Shown here: positions 1 to 4,759 of the stretch, piece by piece
Layout of the letters: the number at the start of each line of letters is the position of its first letter
How positions within the stretch are numbered: position 1 is the stretch's first letter
Position numbers and translations under genes: made by a program
Assembly: GCA_002059205.1 (NCBI GenBank)
Contig: MVCQ01000128.1
Coordinates: forward strand, 1 to 5,455
DNA: 5,455 nt
From: Candidatus Latescibacteria bacterium 4484_107
GTDB taxonomy: Bacteria > Latescibacterota > 4484-107
Direction of reading: 5' to 3'
Notes under the pieces: generated by a model
What the model saw: the letters and a program-made list of their open reading frames with translations, nothing else
Databases searched by the model: none
Told to the model about the DNA's origin: nothing

Positions 1-55
1 GCAAATTAAGTCGTCGTCTATTTTCCCAAAATGGTATTTTCCTATAGTGGCGCAT
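1..55 (-). CDS. Start of an unidentified gene running off the window
   Basis: An ATG at 55 opens a frame reading MRHYRKIPFWENRRRLNL to the window edge. AAGGAG (66-61) lies 5 nt upstream, the best-placed ribosome site in this part of the window, and the previous frame's TGA sits one base before the ATG. These two facts suggest translational coupling. Only 18 codons are visible; they are very basic and aromatic and match no family I can name. Confidence 0.5.
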   Translation of the reverse strand, partial: MRHYRKIPFWENRRRLNL

Positions 56-56
56 A

Positions 57-221
57 TCAACTCCTTGGTATTTTTCTGCGTGAGGCCAACTGCATTGCGA
101 TAGCTTCCAGCCTAACAAGACGCTCGCGGGCCAGCCCGCTGGCAAAATAATCTACCAGATCATCAAACGCGGATGGTTCCCTCGGAGAGGCTTGCAAGTC
201 AGTTAGCATTAGGTCTGTCAT
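57..221 (-). CDS. Small hypothetical protein (54 aa)
   Basis: Not recognised. It begins MTDLMLTDLQASPREPSAFD and continues with a likely amphipathic helix (DDLVDYFASGLARERLVRLEAIAMQLA) and a basic tail. The ATG at 221 has GGAGG (237-233) 11 nt upstream and overlaps the stop of the preceding short frame. The same frame could instead start at a GTG at 317, giving 86 residues. Its TGA stop is one base from the ATG of the next frame, and an AAGGAG inside its last codons is correctly placed for that gene. This packing is the main reason to think it is translated. No membrane segment or known domain is visible. A small two-gene module such as a toxin-antitoxin pair is possible in layout only; nothing in the sequence identifies one. 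Confidence 0.45.
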   Translation of the reverse strand: MTDLMLTDLQASPREPSAFDDLVDYFASGLARERLVRLEAIAMQLASRRKIPRS

Positions 222-301
222 CGAATAGACTTCCTCCGTCGCGCATTCCCCAAATCGTATTCGATCCACTTTTCCTCCAGCCAATTCTCTATACGCTCCA
301 T
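218..301 (-). pseudogene. Short frame, possibly the 3' end of a truncated gene (27 codons from ATG)
   Basis: From the ATG at 301 the frame reads MERIENWLEEKWIEYDLGNA..., strongly charged and helix-like, ending in a TGA that overlaps the ATG of the next frame (ATGA at 221-218). No Shine-Dalgarno sequence is properly spaced before the ATG. The protein-like character also extends upstream (AQWASER) to the palindrome at 325-352. One reading is that this is the surviving 3' end of a gene cut by that element. It resembles no family I know. A competing frame in the same DNA begins with GTG at 317 and runs into the next entry. Confidence 0.3.
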
Positions 302-324
302 CCTTTCGGAAGCCCACTGAGCGC

Positions 325-352
325 TCGCTCCCACGCTCCTGCGTGGGAGCGA
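325..352. repeat. Perfect 12-bp inverted repeat with 4-nt loop (REP-like palindrome)
   Basis: TCGCTCCCACGC (325-336), a TCCT loop, then GCGTGGGAGCGA (341-352): all 12 pairs match. No T-run follows on either strand, so it does not look like a simple terminator. CTCCCACGC/GCGTGGGAG palindromes of this kind occur as dispersed extragenic repeats in several bacterial groups. It lies between the DUF1080 gene end and the small frames at 301-1. Confidence 0.75.
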
Positions 353-361
353 AATGAAATT

Positions 362-390
362 AGCCGCGGTGCAGGACTATTACCGCGGCT
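362..390 (-). terminator. Hairpin at the end of the DUF1080 gene, possible intrinsic terminator
   Basis: A perfect 9-bp stem (AGCCGCGGT with ACCGCGGCT) encloses an 11-nt loop. Read on the minus strand it is followed by AATTTCATTTC, a modest U-rich tract. The stem starts in the last codons of the DUF1080 gene and the TAA stop lies at the stem-loop junction. This is a plausible terminator, but the U tract is imperfect. Confidence 0.4.
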
Positions 391-1024
391 CGTACGTATC
401 CGACCCCTCCAGCGGCAGGTGCACCGCCCAGATGTTGCGATAACATACCAAGTCCCCATGATCCTGCAGCAACAGCGGTCCCGGCTCACCCACCTGCTCG
501 TCGAGCGCGGCTCCGGTCACGCCCGGTAGTTGCACATTGTTCTGGATCACCAATCCGTTTTGCAGCACGGTCAGACGCACCGGCTCCTGAACCGATCCCG
601 CATCGTTCACGCGCGCCGCCCGGAAGATCACATCGTAGGTCTGCCATTCCATCGGCGGGTTGCATGCGTTCACTAAGGGCGCGAACTGATCGTAGATCGC
701 TCCGCAGTCCCCTTTGCCGGGAATATCGAGACCGTAAGAATCGAGCACCTGAATCTCGTACCGGCCCTGCAGGAACACGCCGCTGTTCCCCTTGGCTTGC
801 CCCACGGCCTCCGGCATATCCGGACACCGAAACTCCAGATGAAGAAAGAAATCGGTGAAGCGCTCCGTGCTCATGATGTCGCCCGTACGGGGCACCACGT
901 GCAGAATGCCATCCTCGACCTTCCAGCCCGCAGGCTGGCCATCCCGCGTGGTCCAGTCGCTCACGTCCTTGCCGCCAAACAGCATGACGGCGTTGGATGG
1001 TGGTGTTGCCTGGTAGGTGTCCAT
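380..1024 (-). CDS. DUF1080 / 3-keto-disaccharide hydrolase family protein (214 aa)
   Basis: A concanavalin-like jelly-roll protein of the DUF1080 family, some members of which hydrolyse 3-keto-glycosides. Recognisable segments are MLFGGKDVSDW (14-24, the family's LFNGKDLSGW), GWKVEDGILHV (33-43), TDFFLHLEFR (57-66), GNSGVFLQGRYEIQVLDSYG (79-98), CGAIYDQF (107-114), PPMEWQTYDVIFRAAR (123-138) and PLLLQDHGDLVCYRNIW (183-199). Length is typical of single-domain members. Unlike many relatives it has no signal peptide or lipobox, so it is predicted to stay in the cytoplasm and would act on imported substrate. The ATG at 1024 is preceded by AAAGGAG (1038-1032) at a 7-nt spacing. It sits 285 bp after the CoA-binding gene and ends inside a hairpin. 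Whether this member is catalytically active cannot be told from the sequence. Confidence 0.9.
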   Translation of the reverse strand: MDTYQATPPSNAVMLFGGKDVSDWTTRDGQPAGWKVEDGILHVVPRTGDIMSTERFTDFFLHLEFRCPDMPEAVGQAKGNSGVFLQGRYEIQVLDSYGLDIPGKGDCGAIYDQFAPLVNACNPPMEWQTYDVIFRAARVNDAGSVQEPVRLTVLQNGLVIQNNVQLPGVTGAALDEQVGEPGPLLLQDHGDLVCYRNIWAVHLPLEGSDTYEPR

Positions 1025-1058
1025 TGCGTTTCTCCTTTGTTTGTGTCTCTACTTATTT

Positions 1059-1290
1059 GCTATTTGTCGAAAGTTTGTGGAGACTTTAAGCTCTGTGGAA
1101 AGCCGAGCTAAAGCAGGCACTGGGAACATCACAAACTCCCTGAAGGGATACTCCTCAGCCTCTTCAGAGGCTTTCTGATTTTTCCAGCGCCGAGTTTACT
1201 CCGGCTTTTGTGGAGCAACTAAAACTTCTGACAAGGAGCATTATTGATGTGTGTCGTAAATATCCAACCCATTCCCCTAACGACGAATGA
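1059..1290 (+). pseudogene. Possible frameshifted gene relic in the longest spacer
   Basis: The 285-bp spacer 1025-1309 has no convincing intact gene. On the plus strand one frame is open to 1175 and reads ICRKFVETLSSVESRAKAG... to YSSASSEAF before a TGA. A second plus frame takes over (1144-1290) and reads LSDFSSAEFTPAFVEQLKLL, then TRSIIDVCRKYPTHSPNDE and a stop. Joined near 1170 by a one-base shift, they would give a continuous, helix-rich C-terminal segment. I do not recognise the protein. On the minus strand 1195-1049 is also open (with MFPVPALARL...), so the direction is uncertain. The stretch contains TTTGTGGAG twice (1074 and 1207) and short palindromes at 1137-1148 and 1157-1172. Confidence 0.25.
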
Positions 1291-1310
1291 CCAATGACTG
1301 AAGACTTGCT
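1283..1310. repeat. 7-bp-period repeat abutting the CoA-binding gene stop
   Basis: ACGAATG, ACCAATG, ACTGAAG, ACTTGCT follow at 7-bp steps from 1283 to 1310, where the gene's TGA stop begins. ACCAATG resembles the reverse complement of the ATTGGTG units in the other spacers. It is short and degenerate, so confidence is lower than for the other arrays. Confidence 0.6.
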
Positions 1311-1699
1311 CACCACTCCCGCCTTTGTATCATCGCACAGACATCGTGAACCACCTTAATATCATGATCACGACAGAATTGGATCGCCTCCTCCGACTGG
1401 GCGCCGGGCTGCATCCAGACCCGTTTCAGGCCCAACTCGGCGCACTGGCGGACAACCTTCTCCGTGATCTTCGGCGGCACCACAATGTCCACCACGCCGG
1501 GCTTCTCCGGTAAGTCCGCCAACGTGCGATAGAGCTTCTGCCCGTCAATCTCACCATTCCGCGGATTGACCCCATACACGACGTAGCCGGCCGCCCGTAG
1601 CGTGCGGAATATCTTATGCCCGTATTTGCTCGAAGCCGGGGACGCGCCCACGACCGCCCAGACGCGCTGGTTGATACATTCCTCGATCAAGGCTTCCAT
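1310..1699 (-). CDS. CoA-binding domain protein, YccU-like (129 aa)
   Basis: A small single-domain Rossmann-fold protein of the CoA_binding_2 family, related to the CoA-binding domain of succinyl-CoA synthetase and to E. coli YccU. It shows the nucleotide-binding start VVGASPASSKYGHKI (16-30), YGVNPR (42-47), the LADLPEKPGVVDIVVPP stretch (60-76), VWMQPGAQSEEA (94-105) and the terminal VVHDVCAMI (116-124, Cys121). Length is typical for the family. The ATG at 1699 has GAGGG (1709-1705) 5 nt upstream. The molecular role of these proteins is poorly defined; CoA or nucleotide binding is known from the family, not from this sequence. It follows the GlcD-type gene by 123 bp that are mostly a hairpin repeat. 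Its TGA stop touches a 7-bp-period repeat. Confidence 0.92.
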   Translation of the reverse strand: MEALIEECINQRVWAVVGASPASSKYGHKIFRTLRAAGYVVYGVNPRNGEIDGQKLYRTLADLPEKPGVVDIVVPPKITEKVVRQCAELGLKRVWMQPGAQSEEAIQFCRDHDIKVVHDVCAMIQRREW

Positions 1700-1731
1700 A
1701 GCCGCCCTCGTGAAATTTCGGATTTCGTATT

Positions 1732-1815
1732 CTCACCGCAAAGCCGCAAAGGACGCAAAGAAAGGCAAAAATCGGGTCTTGAAGTTTTTTGCGCTCTTTG
1801 CGGCTCTGCGGTGAG
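1732..1815. repeat. Intergenic 9-bp-period CGCAAAG repeat forming a long stem
   Basis: The left arm (1732-1751) and right arm (1796-1815) are inverted copies matching at 19 of 20 positions, separated by 44 bp. The left side is also periodic: ACCGCAAAG, CCGCAAAGG, ACGCAAAGA, AAGGCAAAA follow at exact 9-bp steps from 1735 to 1770. The right side repeats CTTTGCG-type units in the opposite sense. It fills most of the spacer between the GlcD-type gene and the CoA-binding gene. Similar 'CACCGCAAAG...CTTTGCGGTG' repeats are familiar in spacers of many environmental bacteria and give rise to spurious small proteins on translation. Confidence 0.85.
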
Positions 1816-1822
1816 GTTTCAC

Positions 1823-3247
1823 CTATTCCATATCAAAAACTTTCCCCGGATTGAGGATACCCTTCGGATCGAACTCCTTCTTGATCCCCCGCATCAGTTG
1901 AATGCGCAGGGGATCGCAAAACATGGGCAGATATTTTTTCTTCATCAGGCCGATGCCATGCTCCCCGGAAACCAATCCGCCGCGGGATTTGGCGTCTTCG
2001 TGGATTTCGTCCCGGATCCGGACGAGCTTGGCGCGCCACTCCTGCTCCTCGATTTCCTCCATCCCGCCGTCCTTGAATCGGACTTTCATCAGGTGGCTGT
2101 GGACGTTCCCGTCCCCCGCGTGCCCGTAACTCGGAATCCACACGTCGTATTTCTCCGAAATTTTCTGCACTGCATCGACATGCCGGGCGATTTCCGCGGG
2201 AGGCACCACAATGTCCAGAATCTCGATCACGTGCTCCTTGATGGATTCGTAAAGCGCGCCCCGGAACGCCCAGACTTCCTCCTCCTGTTGCTTGCTGGCG
2301 AGGAGAATATCCACGCAGTCGTGTTCCTCGCAAATTCCGGCCATAGCTTCGGCGGCCTGATCCGACTCCTCCTCCGTGGAGGAATCAATCTCGATCATCA
2401 GATACGCCTGCCCGCCGTAGAAATGCGACTTCGTCTCCTGCCGTTTCTCCGCCACAGTGATGACGTCCTGCTGCACAAATTCGAGGGCCGTCGGCTTGAT
2501 GCCTCCGCCAAGAATCGCCGGCACGGTCTCGATGGCATTCTGCAGGTTTTCGTACGGAACGATCAGGGTATTGGTGATACCGGGCAACGGATCGAGCCGC
2601 ATCACCTGTTTTGTGATCACGCCCAACGTCCCTTCGGAGCCCACCATAAGGTGCAACAAACTATATCCGCTGCTGTTCTTCGCGGTTTTCCCGCCCAACG
2701 GCACGATCCCCCCGAAAGGAGGCGAAAGCGCCACGTCCAAACCCATCGTGCATCCGCGCGTGACCCCGTACCGCAAGGCCCGGCTTCCGCCCGCATTGGC
2801 CGCGACCATCCCGCCGAAACTCGCGCTTTCATCTCCCGGACGCGGGGAAAAAAACAGGCCCATCGTCGCGGCCTCCGGCGCAAACTGCGTCAGCGTGACC
2901 CCCGGCTCCACAATGGCGATGCGATTCTTCTCGTCTATCTCTACAATTCTGTCCATATTTTCGAGAGACAGCACGATCCCGCCATGAATCGGAACGCATC
3001 CCCCGCACAATCCCGTGCCGCTTCCTCTCGCGGTCACCGGAATCTGCTCCGTGTAGGCCAGTTTCAAAATCTCCGCCACTTGCTTATCACTTTTCGGCCG
3101 CACCACGATCTCAGGACTTTGCCATATATCGCGCAGCGCATATTCGTCGTGCGCATAAGGCTCCATCAGATCGGGATCGCGCACAATGCTTCCTTCCACG
3201 ATACGCTCCAATTGCGTTACAGTCTGCTCCGTTACTTTTTTATACAT
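1823..3247 (-). CDS. FAD-binding oxidoreductase, GlcD / D-lactate dehydrogenase type (474 aa)
   Basis: A flavoprotein of the PCMH/VAO family that oxidises a 2-hydroxy acid such as glycolate or D-lactate. The N-terminal FAD-binding domain (about residues 45-220) shows VVRPKSDKQVAEIL (48-61), ARGSGTGLCGG (73-83), RPGDESASFGGMVAANAGG (136-154) and GSEGTLGVIT (203-212). The C-terminal FAD-oxidase domain carries SYGHAGDGNVHSH (373-385, with the family metal-ligand histidines), SGEHGIG (427-433, catalytic His430) and the closing FDPKGILNPGKVF (459-471). Length matches GlcD-type proteins. The ATG at 3247 has GGAGGG (3256-3251) just upstream. No signal peptide or membrane segment is visible, so it is probably cytoplasmic or peripheral. 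No glcE or glcF subunit gene lies next to it; in E. coli GlcD works with GlcE and GlcF, so this may be a stand-alone enzyme or rely on partners elsewhere. The exact substrate is unknown. Confidence 0.94.
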   Translation of the reverse strand: MYKKVTEQTVTQLERIVEGSIVRDPDLMEPYAHDEYALRDIWQSPEIVVRPKSDKQVAEILKLAYTEQIPVTARGSGTGLCGGCVPIHGGIVLSLENMDRIVEIDEKNRIAIVEPGVTLTQFAPEAATMGLFFSPRPGDESASFGGMVAANAGGSRALRYGVTRGCTMGLDVALSPPFGGIVPLGGKTAKNSSGYSLLHLMVGSEGTLGVITKQVMRLDPLPGITNTLIVPYENLQNAIETVPAILGGGIKPTALEFVQQDVITVAEKRQETKSHFYGGQAYLMIEIDSSTEEESDQAAEAMAGICEEHDCVDILLASKQQEEEVWAFRGALYESIKEHVIEILDIVVPPAEIARHVDAVQKISEKYDVWIPSYGHAGDGNVHSHLMKVRFKDGGMEEIEEQEWRAKLVRIRDEIHEDAKSRGGLVSGEHGIGLMKKKYLPMFCDPLRIQLMRGIKKEFDPKGILNPGKVFDME

Positions 3248-3259
3248 AGGCCCTCCGAG

Positions 3260-3387
3260 ATTGGTGACTGGTAATTGGTGAGTGACGCGGCGTCATCCGG
3301 CATCCGGCATTCGCTGATCGTCCCTCCGCGTCACGCTTCACGTTTTACGTTTTACGGACGTCCCACTCACCAATCACCAGTTACCTG
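3260..3387. repeat. Intergenic 7-bp-period repeats arranged as nested inverted repeats
   Basis: Four blocks have 7-bp steps: ATTGGTG/ACTGGTA/ATTGGTG (3260-3280), CATCCGG/CATCCGG/CATTCGC (3294-3314), CACGCTT/CACGTTT/TACGTTT/TACGGAC (3332-3359) and TCACCAA/TCACCAG/TTACCTG (3367-3387). The first and last blocks are inverted copies: 3267-3284 pairs with 3364-3381 at 17 of 18 positions. Inside them GTGACGCGG (3282-3290) pairs perfectly with CCGCGTCAC (3326-3334). The array fills the spacer between the aminotransferase and the GlcD-type gene. Confidence 0.85.
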
Positions 3388-3399
3388 TTCTATGACTCC

Positions 3400-4671
3400 C
3401 TACAACTCATCCGCATGCTCCGCCACTTTGCGGAACGCCTCCGCATGCTCCTCGATGATCCGGGGCTGATAGTGCTTGAACCACGGGATCGAATACAGAC
3501 GCTCCGGCATGCTTTCGGTGACGGGCAGGCTGCCCTCCGGCTGTCGAAGATCGCGGTCGGAATTGGCAATGCGGGTGGGCTTGCCGTGCCCGAAAACGTC
3601 GGCCTCGTTCAGCAGCGGATGGAGGTGCATCAAAAGGTTCGCGCCGGGACTCGTCTCCGCGCCCTCCGCGTTGACCGCCTCGCAGAATTTGTGAACGCTC
3701 AATCCCCCAAGCTCCTCTGGTGCGTAAAGCCCGTGCGCCGTATACCAGCCGCCCATCGTGCTGCCGGAATCCCTGGGAGGACGGTGCGCTTTGACACCGG
3801 GCACGCCTTCCAGCAGATCCCAGAAATAATTCAGCGCCTTCTGGATCTCCTCCATACGTGCCCTATACTGGCGAAGCTGCACCCGCCCCACCGCCGACGA
3901 GATCTGGTGCATGCGATATTTGAAGCCGCCCATCGGAAGCCCCGCGTACGGCTTGAGATCGGGAAGCGTGAGCACCTCCTTGGTTCGCTCGTAATGCCCA
4001 AAGGCGACGGCGCGCTCGTAGATCTCCTGGTCGTTGGTAACGAAAAATCCGGCTTCGCCCACAGCCAGTGACTTCCCGGACATGATAGACATCGCGCCCA
4101 CATGTCCGATGGTGCCGACCAACCGGCCCTTATACAGCCCCCCGTGCGCGTGGGATACGTCCTCGATCACCTTCACGCCCCTTCGATTGGCGATCTCCAT
4201 GATCGGATCCATGTCGCACGGGTACCCGCAATAGTGCACCACCACAATGGCCTTGGTCCGATCGGTGATCCGGTGCTCGATGTCCGCGGGATCAATGGTG
4301 ATCGTGTTCGGATCCACCTCCGCAAAAACAATCGTTGCCCCCAGGGTGAACGCGGGCAGTGCGGAAGCCCAGTACGTCAGACTCGGACAGATGATCTCGT
4401 CTCCTACGCCCACGTGGCAACCGAACATCGCCGTATGCAGAGCCGCAGTGCCTGAACTATGCCCCAGGGCATACTTCATCCCATGCCATTCCGCCAGGTC
4501 CTTCTCGAAGGCCTTGGTGATATCCGTTCCGGACATACTCCCGGCACGAAGCACCTCAAGCGCCGCGTCCTCGGCCTCCTGGGTGATGATCGGCCACGTG
4601 AACATGTCGCCCGGATCGGTCTGCACGGCTTTGGGTCCGCCCTTGATGGCCAACTTGCTTGCTGCTCCCAT
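3400..4671 (-). CDS. DegT/DnrJ/EryC1/StrS family PLP-dependent aminotransferase (423 aa)
   Basis: This is a fold-type I aminotransferase of the sugar aminotransferase family, which moves an amino group to a keto-sugar or keto-cyclitol; the substrate cannot be read from the sequence. Visible landmarks are GHSSGTAAL (70-78, phosphate-binding loop), PSLTYWASALP (96-106), DVSHAHGG with the PLP-ring aspartate D171, and SIMSGKSLAVGEAGFF with the likely Schiff-base lysine K200. Length is normal to slightly long for the family, where about 370-430 residues is usual. I chose the ATG at 4671 because AAAGGAG (4687-4681) lies 9 nt upstream. The frame stays open to 4770, but that extension is low-complexity, translates repeat DNA and would overlap thiC. 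The lysine motif differs from the common SFQ/SFN..K...GEGG form. Neighbours are thiC 88 bp upstream and a GlcD-type oxidase 152 bp downstream, both on the same strand. Confidence 0.93.
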   Translation of the reverse strand: MGAASKLAIKGGPKAVQTDPGDMFTWPIITQEAEDAALEVLRAGSMSGTDITKAFEKDLAEWHGMKYALGHSSGTAALHTAMFGCHVGVGDEIICPSLTYWASALPAFTLGATIVFAEVDPNTITIDPADIEHRITDRTKAIVVVHYCGYPCDMDPIMEIANRRGVKVIEDVSHAHGGLYKGRLVGTIGHVGAMSIMSGKSLAVGEAGFFVTNDQEIYERAVAFGHYERTKEVLTLPDLKPYAGLPMGGFKYRMHQISSAVGRVQLRQYRARMEEIQKALNYFWDLLEGVPGVKAHRPPRDSGSTMGGWYTAHGLYAPEELGGLSVHKFCEAVNAEGAETSPGANLLMHLHPLLNEADVFGHGKPTRIANSDRDLRQPEGSLPVTESMPERLYSIPWFKHYQPRIIEEHAEAFRKVAEHADEL

Positions 4672-4680
4672 GATTTGGTT

Positions 4681-4687
4681 CTCCTTT
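4681..4687 (-). promoter_or_regulatory. Shine-Dalgarno site fixing the aminotransferase start
   Basis: The minus strand reads AAAGGAG, 9 nt before the ATG at 4671. It decides between this start and the longer in-frame start at 4770, whose extra 33 codons cross a 7-bp-period repeat and the end of thiC. Confidence 0.75.
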
Positions 4688-4691
4688 CTTT

Positions 4692-4749
4692 TTGGTGATT
4701 GGTGATTGGTCGCTTCCTTTTGCCTTTTCACGCTTGACGTTTGACGTGT
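4692..4749. repeat. Intergenic 7-bp-period repeats between thiC and the aminotransferase
   Basis: TTGGTGA, TTGGTGA, TTGGTCG (4692-4712) and CACGCTT, GACGTTT, GACGTGT (4729-4749) each repeat at exact 7-bp steps. Both unit types also occur in the spacer at 3260-3387. The tract lies just upstream of the aminotransferase ribosome site. Confidence 0.8.
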
Positions 4750-4759
4750 GCCACGCGCC

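Noticed and set aside
222..317. GTG start that would make the small protein 86 residues
   Set aside because: Not excluded, but the ATG at 221 has a GGAGG site. The extension competes with another protein-like frame and starts next to the palindrome.
1157..1183. AGCCTCT/AGAGGCT hairpin followed by a T-rich run on the plus strand, considered as an intrinsic terminator
   Set aside because: The loop is very small, six bases separate the stem from the T run, and no confirmed plus-strand gene precedes it. It may instead be part of a coding relic.
1060..1250. Considered as a riboswitch or structured RNA leader for the DUF1080 gene
   Set aside because: Short palindromes are present but I could match no known riboswitch core on either strand, and the open frames explain part of the structure.
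1602..1814. A 70-codon plus-strand frame ending RKAAKDAKKGK...FFALFAALR
   Set aside because: It is made mostly of the 9-bp-period repeat and its inverted arm, plus antisense of the CoA-binding gene; this is a well-known kind of spurious frame.
1616..3274. A 552-codon plus-strand open frame
   Set aside because: It lies opposite the GlcD-type gene, whose motifs are complete on the minus strand. The plus-strand translation is rich in H, R, P and L, typical of the antisense of a GC-rich gene, and has no recognisable domain.
3260..3387. Considered as a CRISPR array
   Set aside because: The repeats are 7 bp, adjacent without spacers, and degenerate; no cas gene is present.
3415..4071. A 218-codon plus-strand open frame, with a further one at 4102-4455
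   Set aside because: Both are antisense to the aminotransferase, whose PLP motifs are clear. Neither has a ribosome site or domain.
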